Shown: piece by piece, positions 1-11,343 of the stretch
Layout of the letters: every line of letters starts with the position of its first letter
How positions within the stretch are numbered: the stretch's first letter is position 1
From: Oikopleura dioica
Taxonomy: Eukaryota > Chordata > Appendicularia > Copelata > Oikopleuridae
Assembly: GCA_907165135.1 (NCBI GenBank)
Contig: OU015567.1
Coordinates: 2,423,001 to 2,487,000 of the forward strand
DNA length: 64,000 bases
Reading direction: 5' to 3'
The notes under the pieces: model-generated
The model's database searches: none
Told to the model about the DNA's origin: nothing
Seen by the model: only the letters and a program-made list of their open reading frames with translations
Made by a program: the position numbers and the translations under genes

Positions 1-15
1 AAAAAGAAATTTTAC

Positions 16-291
16 CCATATCCAAATCTGCGAGTCCTCTTTTCTGAAGTGACTATTCTGATCTGTTTCTGAATGATATCTCTTGTTCGCTGGGCGCTGA
101 CTGTCATAGCTTCTGCTTGAGAAGGAATTTCCAACAAAGACGAGTCTATGCTCGCAGTTTTTGCAAAATATTTCGTAGTAGTTATATCCTGTCATGCGCT
201 CGTAGTAATCGCAGTTGTCACAGTAAAAAGTCTGCGTTTTGATTTTCATGCTCAAGTCTTTGAAAAGAATACCTCTTTTTGTACACGACAT
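16..291 (-). CDS. zinc-ribbon-like protein, 5' exon, runs off left edge
   Basis: An open frame begins at an ATG at 291 (in-frame TGA just upstream) and stays open for 92 codons to a GTAAAA donor at 10-15. The rest of the gene lies outside the window. The peptide carries two CxxC knuckles about 19 residues apart (YCDNC ... FCKNC), the spacing of a small zinc ribbon, followed by a Ser/Arg/Asp-rich stretch. I do not recognise the family. It lies head to head with the RAB6-like exons, only about 100 bp from them. The opposite-strand frame in the same place looks like noise (hydrophobic, no domain). Confidence 0.55.
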
Positions 292-387
292 ATATCATTT
301 TACGACTTTTGTACTATAAAACTGCTAAGTCGTTAAAATAGCTTAAATTCAAGCCATAAACAAAATAACTAAATCGATTATTTTAAG

Positions 388-891
388 CTCTGGGACACAG
401 CTGGGCAAGAAAGATTCCGATCTCTCATCCCAAGCTACATCAGAGATTCTAATGTTGGCATCATTGTCTACAATGTCTCGGAAGAAAAGTCTTTCGCGAA
501 AATTGACACGTGGATAAAAGACGTCAAGGATCAAAGAGGCGAGGACGTCATTATTTTTCTCGTAGGCAATAAGGTTCGTACCTTAGCTGAAAAAAAGAAA
601 ATATGAGCATTTATTTAGACAGATTTGGAAGACAAGAGAAAGGTAGAGACTTCGACGGCGGAGAAGAAAGCAGCTGAGCATGGGGTTCACTTTATTGAAA
701 CAAGTGCGAAAAGTGGCTACAATGTGAATACGCTGTTTCAGCGCATCGCAAGGGCAATCACAGGTATTATCAAAAGAATGAATAATATCAAACTTCTCCT
801 AGTGGTCAATACAACAACCCAACAAAAGGACATCCTGATCGTCTCTCAAAAAGGACCGGACTCCGAACAATCCTCATCCTGTGCCTGCTAG
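388..891 (+). CDS. RAB6: RAB6-like small GTPase lacking its 5' (P-loop) exon
   Basis: Three exons join in frame: 388-573, 619-763 and 803-891. They encode the Rab core from switch II onward: WDTAGQERF (G3), NK|TD (G4, split by an intron exactly as the codons allow), ETSAK (G5), and a Cys-Ala-Cys end typical of doubly prenylated Rabs. [11 protein letters not shown] and LEDKR are RAB6-like. RAB6 works on Golgi and endosome trafficking. The exon with the P-loop and switch I is not found upstream: exon 388 opens with an acceptor-like TTTTAAG, and the preceding bases belong to a divergent gene. Either the first exons lie left of the window with a gene nested in the intron, or this is a 5'-truncated duplicate. 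The retained introns exclude a retrocopy. A poly(A) signal AATAAA lies at 940-945. Confidence 0.8.
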
Positions 892-1992
892 TATATCAAG
901 CTTTATTTCTCCCCTAATTCGCAGCTTATATTCATGATCAATAAAGACTTCTCTATTTCTGTTTATACTCTTCTCCCTTGAGCTGGAATTCCAGCGACCC
1001 GGGCAGCCCATAATAAACAACAAGTAGTTGGGATTTTAGACTTTTCAAAATTTAAGCTGAGCCACCACACTAAGCGCGAGATTACATTTGTCCTAGATCG
1101 GTTAGACTAGCGGTTTTTTTTTTGCGAAGAAAAGGACTAATGATGAGAAGTTTCTCGATAAAGAAAATCAGATTTACATAAAGAAAACTTAATTACAATC
1201 GCCCGAACCCGGGGCCGCCGTTCTAAGTAGAGTGATTGGTAAAGCAAAAGACAATCGACCAGAAATAACAAGTTGATCCTTGAAATAATCCCCCTTTTTG
1301 AAAAATGAAAAGTCAAGATCTTCCAGCAAGAGATGAATCTATCGCCAAAAAACGCATTCATCTTTACCGCGAAAATCTGGCAAAGGAGAGTTATATCTGC
1401 TGAAAAAGAAGCTGAAAAAAAGTAATCGCTTGACAAGTTGACAAGCAAGGGCTTACCAGGACCATTTCATTTAGAGACTTTCATTGATTCGCGGTCACTC
1501 TCGACGGCCGCATTTTTCTGATTTTCAATTCCTTCTTACTTTTTTTTGAAAAGAGAGAAGTGGTTAAATATTTGCGTGTGGCTCATTATCGGCCCCCTTC
1601 TGTTACCACCTCGATTAAAAAAATGACGTGAACACAAAGTTAAAAAATTCTAACTCAAAAGAAAGAGAAAACCGGCGAAAGTCGAAGTGGTAACGGAAAA
1701 GACCAAATTAATGGTAAATTGCTCTATCAGGTTAGTTTTTTATTAATTTTTTTCATAAAACAGGTATCGTTACTTTGATTGAAAAATACCGGGGCGGTGT
1801 CCCGGATTGTCAAATAACTCGAAAAATTTTGCGTGGGCGGCTACTCGGCTGCTGATTGGCCGGTTAGCCGAATCCAGGCTTCTGATTCGTTGAAAATTTC
1901 CATGCAAAATTTGTCGGGATTTGTTGACAGTTCCTGATAAAAAAGAAGAACCCCCATTTAAAATATAGATACAGTAATACGGTGTTTTTTAG
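892..1992. other. intergenic, no convincing gene
   Basis: Contains the RAB6 poly(A) signal near 940 and a dispersed repeat at 1825-1900. The open frames here show no domain, signal peptide or splice-supported continuation. It may include upstream introns of the EGF-type gene that starts by 1993. Confidence 0.5.
1825..1900. repeat. dispersed repeat family A, copy 1
   Basis: About 75 bp that recur with few changes at 47095-47174 (GGCGGCTACTCGGCT and ATCCAGGCTTCTGATT shared exactly). The 3' half, with two ATTGG-type boxes around a central GAAT, is also recognisable at 13942-13989 and 16884-16933. Confidence 0.75.
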
Positions 1993-2438
1993 TTGTATCC
2001 ATGGAGAATGCATAGAAAAATGGAACGGGCACAAATGTTTGTGCGATCCTTTTTGGTCTGGTGAAAATTGCGATTCAATATGGAAGTTTCTCATTTGCAC
2101 TGCAGTGTTTTTCACGGGCTTCTTTGGAATTCTTGCGACACTTTCGGTGAGCATCTTGAACCCCTTTTTGAACCCGTTTTCTTGTTAAAAAAGAAGATTT
2201 AGTGCACGTTTGGAAATGACGCCTCGAATGTTTTTCGGAATAATCCGTTGTCAGAGTGTGACAGGAGTCGGCTAAGCTAAACAAAAAAAGGGGTGTTAGC
2301 ATAAATATGAAAATGTTTTTCGCTTATCCGCGGGAAAGCGACGGCGAAGATTGCGATGCATGGCGGCCCAAAGATCCGAAATACGATCTGGCGCAGGATA
2401 AGGACGTCAGGGATCAGATCGAAAACGTCAGGGTATGT
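1993..2438 (+). CDS. EGF-domain membrane protein, internal exons
   Basis: Three exons read in one frame: 1993-2146, 2203-2264 and 2300-~2438. The first encodes an EGF-like module (CIHGEC ... CLCDPFWSGENC) followed directly by a hydrophobic segment (FLICTAVFFTGFFGILATL). The second carries two more cysteines (CTFGND ... SEC). The third is charged and cytosolic-looking (YDLAQDKDVRDQIENVR) and ends at a GTATGT donor. The second intron (2265-2299, 35 bp) fits only if it begins GA and ends AG. Neither the start exon nor the end of the gene could be found, so this is a partial model of a type I EGF/TM protein. Confidence 0.5.
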
Positions 2439-2520
2439 TCTAATATTTTTAAGATGAACACACGATCCTCTGAATTAACCTCGACATGCATTTTGCGCAA
2501 TTTAAAGTCGCTAGAATTTA

Positions 2521-2933
2521 AGAATATTAAGGGGGTAGAACTAGATTTTTCGAATTTCCGTGATTTTCGGGAGGCACACTTTAATAAGTAAAACCTGTTT
2601 TTACTTATGATATCGCATTTTCCTCAAAAATGTTGCTAGATAAAGGGTTAAACTATCTTAAAATGAGATTTAAAAATTTTGGCTAGTCACGTGACTCGAG
2701 AAATTTGAGGACGCGAATACGCTAAAATTGCGACTTTCGAAGAGGTGGGTTGAAGTTTCGCTCTCTAACGCCAAATTGTCTTGACGAAAAAAAATTTTAA
2801 GAAAAATGTTGTTAGATCTAGGTTTGATCTTTCTTCAGCCGAAGAGAGAATTTGAAAATCTTAGCTCTCCTGGCTTTGAGCGCCGGTCTAGAATCGGCTA
2901 TTTTCGAAAAACCTAGTTCTACCCCCTTAAACT
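2521..2933. mobile_element. MITE-like foldback element with ~30 bp inverted ends
   Basis: The stretch around TTAAGGGGGTAGAACTAG at 2526 reappears inverted at 2901-2930 with one or two mismatches across about 30 bp. Inside, two partial direct copies (from 2625 and 2802) share AAAATGTTG(C/T)TAGAT and a later AAAAT-TTAGCT-like segment. There is no ORF. The structure is that of a non-autonomous DNA element. It lies downstream of the EGF exons. Confidence 0.6.
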
Positions 2934-3214
2934 TCTTTTTTAGAAAGATGCGATACTAGAATTGAAAAAGATCACGATATGAAAAATTAGGCTTTGAAAA
3001 ATTTATGATTTTTGCCAATAAAGAAAGAGATTGAAGCCTGAGAATTTGCTGCTTTCTGGTTTTGAATAAGATGAGCCTCTAGCGTGGCACTTGGAACGGA
3101 TTTGAATTTTTGCCACGCCGTAAAACTCAATTATGAAAAGAAGCGAGTCCCTAGTTACCGTCTGTGTAACTTAATTTTATTTTAGCGGATTGCACAAAAA
3201 GCTCAAATAATCAT

Positions 3215-3861
3215 TCAGAAAAGATTAATGATGTTTTCTTTTTGAAATATCCCATTACATTTCGGGCACCGGTTGCTCATGTCAAAGTTTGCCTCAATAC
3301 AGGCCTTTCCGAACATATGACCACATGTTGTAATGCATGCTTTCCGGTGATTAGTTGTGTTGTAGATGCGTAAACAAATGTCGCAGGAAGGAAGCAGATC
3401 TTCGAAGAGTTCACGCTTTAAATGGTCAGTATCTTCGAAGGATGACAGTTTCGCTTTGATGTTTTTAATTCTATCAAGATTTTCATTCCTTTCTGCATCA
3501 AATATTGACAGTTTTTCTTCACACATATCAACTCGGTTTCTAGCCCAATTTAAATTTTCTCGCTTGACAAAATGCAAGTGCTCTCTTCCACGTAAAAGTT
3601 TATCAATTAAATCGGGATTCTCTTCGACGAACTCGCAACCCTCTCTCATAAGAGTCGCAATTTGTTCCATGATGTTTTTGGCTTTTTTGTTTTCTCAATA
3701 TCTTGACTGATATGATCATCATTTTCTCGAAGAGTTTTCAGATCAGCTTTTGAATCGGTCAAAGTTGATTCCAGTTTGTCTCTTTTTTCTTCGAAGATTT
3801 CGGTCAGCTTTTCGTCTAAGGACTGTAAAAATTGCTCGTCTTCAATATTTGGCTCAGTCAT
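3215..3861 (-). pseudogene. coiled-coil RING-type gene, frameshifted and missing a zinc ligand
   Basis: Reading starts at an ATG at 3861 (MTEPNIEDEQFLQSL) and gives a long acidic coiled coil. Near 3675-3690, in an A-rich run, the frame must change to continue into MEQIATLMREGCEF and a C-terminal RING (CDIC ... TTCGH ... CPKC). No GT or G*-AG intron bridges the shift. In the RING, the residue that should be the fifth ligand (Cys in the usual CGHxFC pattern) is Gly: CGHMFGKAC, codon GGA. AATAAA lies just 3' of the stop. The family is TRIM/RNF-like E3 ligases. With both a shift and a lost ligand this is probably a decaying copy, though a sequencing slip in the A run is possible. Confidence 0.6.
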
Positions 3862-4222
3862 TTCGAAAGCCAAAAAAATTATAAGATTCTAAATGCGCTC
3901 ACAAATTTGCCGATGATATTTACACAAGAAGAAATTGCTTTTGCGTTTAACAAATTCACACGTCAAAAGAAAAAAACCAATCATTAACTTTTTAAATGGA
4001 AGCAAATATAGAACGTTTTCCATAATGAGAGTGATTGTAGTGTATTCACGCAGTCAGCGCAGCGCGCGGAGAAACGATGGCGGTAAAGAGCCGCGCGCGC
4101 TCTTCGTTGTCGCGATCAGCAAGCTGGAAACTTTTTGAGTTTTTGAAACATCGATAAGAAAATAACGAAAGACTGTTTTACAAGAGAGATTTAATTTGAT
4201 TCACAGAGATTGCGAAACCATC

Positions 4223-4681
4223 ATGACCGAATATTTGCGAAGACGAATTCAGGTAATTTCTTTTTCTAAAAAAAAAATTATTTTCAATCCATATTTTTTG
4301 ATAATTAAATGAGGAATTTTATTTATTCAAATTTCGCTTTTAACTGGATGAAATGAAAAAAGAGAATCGAAAACTAAGCAAAATGATTTTACTTTTGAGA
4401 AACCAAATTAATGGCTTATATCCGTTGACGGGTTAAATGTAGGAAAAGAACTTTACGGCTGAAACACTCATAAGGTCCTAAATTTTGAAGTGTTTTTGCA
4501 AAATTTCAGCCTGATTCTCAGAAAGCATAAGAAATGTCCCTTTTGACAGGTCAATAATTTATGAAAATATATTCAAAGTGGGCGGGATAATTTTGATTGC
4601 TCATCACTTTAGCCCCTTCAAGTGTCTGGTGGAAGAGGATGATCTGGCGAGTCTGTGTGAATTAAGTGAATCGTTGGAATT
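4223..4681 (+). CDS. possible two-exon fragment, unassigned
   Basis: A start-like exon 4223-4252 (MTEYLRRRIQ) ends at a good GTAATT donor. A coding-looking stretch at 4611-4681 (PFKCLVEEDDLASLCEL) follows TTTAG and ends at GTAATT. The phases do not match directly, so either an exon between them was missed or one of the two is chance. No family recognised. Confidence 0.2.
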
Positions 4682-5841
4682 TGGTAATTTTACACGCAAG
4701 ATAGGTTTTTTGAGTCTTTGATCAAATTTTCTGTGGTTAGTGATTTTAACCACGTGGTTCGTGGCCGACGTAATTGACGTTTTTTCTCATTGGGAGCGGT
4801 TTTTAGGGTCAATTCAGAAACCGCCTGGTTCAAATAAACTCCGCCAAGATGATCAATCTTTGGATTTATTTCACAAATATTCGTGTTGAGAAAGAACTTT
4901 AGAGAAATAGTGACGGTGGTTCTTCTTGTTTGGCTCAAAATCGTATTGGAAAGCGGATTCCAAAACGTATATTGTGAAAAAAGTGACGGCTAAGAAGCTT
5001 AGCTAGGATACAAAAAACAGGGTGGAGCCTTATTTTTGAGTTCCAGCGCGATTGTTGACAGAAATTCACAGAAATCGACCATTTTGAATGATTAATTTTC
5101 TTATCTTCTTTTTTTCTTTTCATAACCAATCAGGTTTTTTCATCATTTTTAGTGTCAAATCAAAAAGAATAAAATTTAATCTTTTCCATAAAACTGCCTT
5201 TATTTTGGAAAAGCATAGTTTTTCTGCTTTGATCATCATTTTTTATGAAAAGTCGCTGCCCAAAATAATCAAATTTCAAACAAGAAAAAAGCAGAGCCAT
5301 GTTGATGATCTTTTTCTTTAGCGGGAAAAGAGGAACCGCGCCCGTTTTCCGTAAAAATAACTTGACATCATCGGCTTGGGATTGTTTATTGTTACGAACA
5401 GAGGCCTTTTCTCCCTAATGATTAGGGCCTAATCACAGAATAACTCGAAAACGAACATGCTCTCTTTCCCGAAAAAACGCTCTAAAACGAAATTGAACAG
5501 TTTTGAAAATAACAGTCTAAGTAAGGTGTAAATATCCTCCGAAAACGCTCCGACGCGGAATTAATTGATTTTGAACATTTTAAAAATTCGACGAGCTGCT
5601 TTTGGCAAAACTGTCGGAGGCGTTCAAGAGAAATATGGACGGCGTAAGGGGCACCCTTTACTTTATGCAGAAAAAGTTGTAATGAAAAAAGATACGACGG
5701 GATTGATTCTTGAGGATTTCGTAAGCTGGCTTTGGGATTATCACGCTTTTAGACAGTTTAAAATTGTATAATCTTATTACCGAAGTGGACCGATTTTCTA
5801 GTCGAAAGGAGGAGACACTCGGCAACCTCGGTTCGGAACCC

Positions 5842-5922
5842 TGTGTAGACATCTGAGTCAGGGTTTTGAAAGAACTTCAAAATTTAGCCTTTCCCAAACC
5901 CTGACTCAGGTTTCTACGCAGG
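5842..5922. repeat. hairpin: inverted 27-bp arms around CTGAGTCAGGGTTT
   Basis: The left arm (5842-5868) and right arm (5896-5922) are inverted copies matching at about 23 of 27 bases. The right-arm sequence CCCTGACTCAGGTTT occurs again at 6319. Confidence 0.7.
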
Positions 5923-6295
5923 CTCTCGAGCCCATGGACAAAATTACAGTCCCTTTCTTCCGGGCAGAAAAATTCATGGAAGCTCTTCGTTGGAATCCGG
6001 ACATCCGGCTCCACCTTCGAGCTACCATCGATCCGACGAGATATTTTACAAGAAGTGGTCTTTTACGATTAAATTATAATTTTCAAGCCGTCTCTTCGGG
6101 GAAAGACATTTTTTTCTGAAGGTCGGCCGATTTAACGCGCAAAGGTTTGCCACCAGCTCACGTGACATTTTAAAAGACAGCTAAGAGTTGACAATGCCAC
6201 GAAAAATCGGTCACAACAGCGTTCTAAAATCAGAAAAGGAAAACAAATTCTCTTGGCATTTTTAGCTGCTAGGCTCGGCTACCTGTGAGGAATTT

Positions 6296-6342
6296 CTGAA
6301 TCAGGACTTTTGAGTACCCTGACTCAGGTTTTCCACACTGGT
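6296..6342. repeat. second hairpin of the CCCTGACTCAGG family
   Basis: CTGAATCAGG and CCTGACTCAG form a short inverted pair. The right part matches the right arm of the hairpin at 5896-5922, which suggests a repeated foldback unit. Confidence 0.55.
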
Positions 6343-8290
6343 TCCTGAGACTAATATTAGTGTCTGGAGTTTTTGAGTCGAAAATTTAGACTTTGAAATT
6401 CTTAAAACGAGCCCATTTGGGCGTAAAAAATTCCTTAAATGTTGTGAATATACTTCTCTAAATCAGAAGTATTAAAAATTGACACCCTAAGGTTCATGAG
6501 CAAACTCATTTTTACAGTCTTATGGCTTTGGTTCTTAAAAATCTAGAAAGTTACTTTTCGATAAGCCCTTCATAAAAGCAGGGGGATTTTTTATGAAACA
6601 CGGTCCGATAAACTTCCCGCAGTCCACTTCTAATATTTGACGCTAGGCTTAGCGATTTTTTGAATCCTTGTTGATAAGCTTAGGAAACGTTGATATAAGC
6701 AATTCGACAACGCGACCTCCAGCTCGTAATAATAATCCCGCTATCTCGCTAAAACCATTAGATTATTTTAGTCATGGTTTTTTTGATGCACGATATAAAA
6801 TATTTTCAAAACGAGAAATGTCGAAAACACGTGACTTGAAAAAATTGATGCATCTTGGGAATGGCCGAAATTACGATTTTGGCGAAAATGACGCGAACAT
6901 GTTCACAATATGATAATTGCAGTGCAAGTCGGCTGACCCCGTCGCGCTTCGCAAGTCCCTCTGATGCATTTTCTCGCTCTGTCTTATGCAGAAACTCACA
7001 CGGAGGAGATGTTAAAATTAAATAACTTGGGTTAAAAAAGCATCAGACAAATTCTGTCAAAAACGAACTTCTCTCGAATTTACCGAAGTATCTTTCTCCT
7101 GGCTGAAATGTGAATTATGTTTATAATGCTCTCTAGAATAAATTGACCGCAGTAATAATTTGGTCGAACAAGATAGGAGCTGTTTCCAAAGCAATTATAA
7201 AAAGTTGATGGTGACGTTGAAACATTGCTTAGCATCAAACTCATAATCAGCAAACGAAGAGAAGATTTTTAGCCAGATTTTGGAAGATTTAGCCAATTCT
7301 TCCGCCAAGAAAAGAAATCGAATTGACCCATTCCAGAGAGAGAGAGGAAAGTTTAATCAAGTCACTTTATTTTTTTTCAGTCCTCTTTTTTTTTGACTCG
7401 CGGGGCGAAGCCAATTTCGCGCAAATTCGCGTTCACCGTGTTCACCTTACTCGAAAATAATGGATTTCGGTCTCGAACCAAAATACTGCGGCGATAAACG
7501 GACGGCATAATCCCTTTTCGAAAGCTGTCAGCTTTTTTCAGATTTCTCGACTCGTATTTTCATCACATCATATCAAAAAGAAAGACATCGTCACATTTTT
7601 GCCATCTGTCTGTTAGAGAGTGACTTGCAGGGAAAGATACAGAAATTTACAGGCTGATTATTACAGTTATAAAAACGAGCATTTTTGAAACAGAGGATTG
7701 TCGGTAGACCTTATTGTTTTTGACTGACCACAGATTGAAAGGGCACTGACTTCTCTGACTCGGTCACTTTTTCGGTCACGTGGCTTTCTTTATTTGTTGC
7801 GGCAGTTGTTTGGATTAGAAACGATTTCTTGGCAAGCATTTTTCTCAGAGCAAAAATCGCTTTAGTGATTTTCTTGCTTTTTCATTGTGACACCCTTATT
7901 GTGGTTTAGCAAATTGCTGTTTGAAACAGAGAAAAAAGAAAGATAATTATCTATTCCGGACGTTTGGTTTTCTTTTCAATTACAGATAGCGTCGTTAGAG
8001 AATCTCTTTCTCAAGAGCACTCTGAATTGAGCAGCTAGTCTGATAAGGATCACGTGCGCTAGCTCCGTGAATGGTCAAGTATTCCAAAATCAAAATTGTC
8101 AGTCTTTCCGTTTTCGTCCCTTTTCGTGAACGTGTGTAGCACTCGAATCGTGTGCCTGATCGGAATTAATAATAAAAGAAGAAAGTGAGACGCCAGGGCG
8201 AGGCACCGTGGTTGCTTTCTTCCTGGCTTAGTGGTGGGCTCTCTTCGGGGAAGGAAATTGTAATACGCCGGTGGAATGTCGATCTCAAAG

Positions 8291-8398
8291 TAGAGACACC
8301 TCAACCACCAACTGTTCCTCCAGCAAGAGCTGTTGGCATACAGCAGAAAATGGCGAAAAGGGGAGATCAGCCCTATGAAGCAAACAGGCTTTATAAAG
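8291..8398 (+). CDS. coding-looking internal exon, unassigned
   Basis: Bounded by CTCAAAG and AAAG|GTCAAA, this stretch reads a Pro-rich then basic peptide (PQPPTVPPARAVG ... MAKRGDQPYEANRLYKG) with no stop. Composition is protein-like, unlike the flanks, but no partner exon was found and the family is not recognised. Confidence 0.25.
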
Positions 8399-8399
8399 G

Positions 8400-10555
8400 T
8401 CAAATACAGCGAGTCAAAAGCGGTTAGAAACGCATGAGAAAGTACGTGACGATGCGGTATGTTGTCGTAGCATCACATCAAAAATCTACAGATGTCGATT
8501 TTTACCTCCGCTCAGCAACGTTTTTTTCTTGAGCCCTCTAACTACCGCTTTTTTTGATTTCTTCTTAGTTGATCAATTAATTGACTTCTACGAGCTATAT
8601 TTTCGGAAATGTTCTGTTTGTTGTATTGATTGTCTAATCTCGGAAGCACGGGACATTTTATTTAGAGAAAGGATGTTATTACTATCAGTTTCCTAGATTA
8701 GGAGAGACGACCCACGTATGCCTGTGTGTTTGGAAAAGAAACATGACAGGAAAGAAAAACCGCCTTGCGCATAAAAAAGTTATCTCCAAATCGCCAAAAA
8801 AAGGTGAAGCGGTTTTTCTTCGTTATATTTTCTTTCTAAAAGGAAAATGACTGTACTTGGTATCTGTTTTGATGAAACCATCGTTCGTCTTCCTCCATAA
8901 TATAAGTCAGCTCAAACCTTCTTCTAGCTACTATCTCTTGATAGCCTTAACTTGGTTCGAGCTTCGTTGTTATCGTGAATGTTTAAACACGATCGGCTTT
9001 TTTTCCTTATTCTTCATTCCTTATCTCAAAATTCGCAGATTTTATGCCTCACTATAGAGGCCGAAGATGCTCAACTCAAACTCAAACTTAAGGAGTTTCA
9101 GATTTTTACGATAAACGAATAAGTTTAATTTGTTTGTCTATTTTCAAATCTGGACGGGGCTCTTGATATTGTTGAGTTACAAAAATTGACAAAATCTTGA
9201 AGAAATTTTTTTTTTAAAGTTGATTGGTCTATCAGCTTTTTAACTTCAATTGAGAGTTATCAACTGAAAATCTTTCCTGTTGCTAAAACGGAAGAATAAA
9301 AAGATTGAACAAAGAACAACTTGTATTTGAGTCGGTTATCTTAAGTACCCCTCGAGAGCGTAAAAATTCACATCTAATGATCTCAGCCTGAGACCCCTCC
9401 ATCCGGTTTATGCAAACCGGCGACCACCGAAGCGGTCATTTTTCGACAAACGAGGGGCGTCAAAGCGACCGGTTCGACCGTTCAACAAAGCCGCCACTGG
9501 TTTTGTCTAAGCTCAAATCGACTCCCTTCAGATTTCATGCCACATTAATTTTTTATTTTATAAATTTGGACGGATCGATTAGCCTCGACCACGTTTTTTT
9601 ATCCAATTTTTCGAGTCTTTGAAAGTCTTTTTTTAAACTTGGCGGCAAAAAGCTCTTCCTTTTTGAAATAAAGCTTCTGTATTAACCGCGTTTTAAGAGA
9701 CATCCGGGAAGCTTGAGATATCGTCAGTATCGGAAATTGACTCTTAAAGCGCTCCATTGAGATATCCGCTTTGAAAATGCAAGGAAGGAATTTTCCTTCC
9801 GTCCTGTGTCTTACCCTAACGTGTCTTCAAACTCAAAAGGCTATATTTTTCCGTCTTGACGAGTGAAAATTCGAGGGGCACTTACTTTTGCCACTTTTAT
9901 CAAGATTCTTATTTGTCAATTTTGAAGTTATTTCGATTCGAAATTGTCCAAAATCAAGGCCAATTTTTTAGAAAAAAAAAGGGCTTAATTGATAAAAACT
10001 ACTCCCTGGGGACATTTTTAGCCCTGTTGGATGATTCATAACTAGCTTGACTCGGTCTTGTGGTTGGCTACAGGAATTTTCGATAGCACGCCTCGAGTCA
10101 AGCGGCCAATGGGCCATGGTCCATGGCCCATGGAGCGCTCAGAAATATAATGGGTGACTCATAGGGCTAAAAATGTCCCCAGGTAGTAGACTTTCTGCGG
10201 CTTGATTTTTTGGACGCAGAATCCGTTATGATTTTTACGCTGGATGACAGGCGTGCTAAGTCAATCACGTTGCTCGGTACCGGGGCGATAGGAGTTACCC
10301 AAACGTGGATTAGATTTCAGCGGTTGACACGAGCGAGATTTTTCCACGGATTTACTCGGTTCGTGTTATTATATCAAATACTCTTCCCTAAAACATTTTT
10401 CATGACAACATAACGGGCGAAAATTTTGAGCGATTTTGGTTTATTGGTTTGAATAATGATTTGACAAGAAATTTTTCTCTTTTTCAAAAAAATCATCGAT
10501 GAAAGAAGTGTTACAGAGGAGAAAGCTCGCGGGACAATTTTCTGGCAGAGTGTTA
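8400..10555. other. intergenic, foldback element only
   Basis: Apart from the foldback at 9999-10189 I see no supported feature. Short ORFs here lack domains and splice continuity. Confidence 0.5.
9999..10189. mobile_element. foldback element with central perfect palindrome
   Basis: Arms at 9999-10038 and 10155-10189 are inverted copies sharing CTGGGGACATTTTTAGCCCT exactly. Between them, 10109-10131 is a perfect palindrome with 11-bp arms (ATGGGCCATGG / CCATGGCCCAT) around one base. No ORF. It resembles a small non-autonomous hairpin transposon. Confidence 0.6.
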
Positions 10556-11343
10556 CTAGAATTCATCATGACTGAAACAATAAAGATCCTTAATTTACCG
10601 GGGAGCCAGATGGATATCATTGAAGATCGAATAGAATGACATAATTTCTTTGTCGTAAAATTTGATATCACCGAGTAACTGCCAGATAAGAGGAGTGGTT
10701 TTGATGCTGATGAAGACTTTCAACTCGTCGCCGGTGCAATTCGGCACGAAAAACGACTCGAGTTCTTTATCATATCTCTTTATTATTTCGTTCATTTCCT
10801 GGAGATCAACGCAGCATCGAAATCTCTCTGTTGATTCGTATACTTCGTATTTTTTGTACTTTAGATCGAAAATGCTCGTGGCATTTTTAAAATCGACGGT
10901 ATTTGGTAACATAAGCAAGCTTTTGACAGCGGCGTCGTAAAAGCTCATCGAAAAATTTTGAAAGTTTGGATCGATCAATGAATAATCTTAAAAATAAAAT
11001 CGAAAAAATAAAATTGTCGGAAAAAAATTAATAATTTACCTTCCGTGAGCTTTGAGTCATCAGTAAAAAAGTCCTTGGAAAGTCGCTCGTATGAACTGTC
11101 GTCAATATTGAAGAAAAAGCATCCCAAATTTAATGAAACGCCAATAACGACTGAAATAACCATAAAAACTTACGTTTATCAATTTCTTCTAAACATACAT
11201 TCCTCGTCATGATCTGAAACAGCTCGAGTCCCGAACAGTTTTGAAAGAAACGAGTTTCCTTCCCTCTCAAAGAACAGTTTGTCGTGGAGAAAAAAACAGT
11301 AGACCAATAAAAGAAGAGAAACAATCATGGCTCCAAGAGCCAT
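10556..11343 (-). CDS. small secreted or membrane-anchored protein, unknown family
   Basis: Proposed exons: 11305-11343 (MALGAMIVSLLLL, signal-like), 11174-11213, 11040-11150, 10599-10986 and a short last exon from 10571 to a TAG at 10556. The junctions 11174/11150, 11040/10986 and 10599/10571 are in frame with good GT-AG sites; the first donor (GTCTAC) is weak. The product is about 190 residues with few Cys (FRCCVDLQEMNE, PNCTGDE), one of them in a Cys pair, and a potential N-glycosylation site. If the last intron were GG-AG instead, a different 43-residue tail with two further Cys would be read. I do not recognise the family. Confidence 0.5.

Larger units (their letters stand above)
4690..8290. 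other. long intergenic stretch with hairpin repeats
   Basis: No frame shows a domain, signal peptide or splice-supported continuation. Two related hairpins lie at 5842-5922 and 6296-6342. The rest is AT-rich with short ORFs of random character. Confidence 0.5.
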
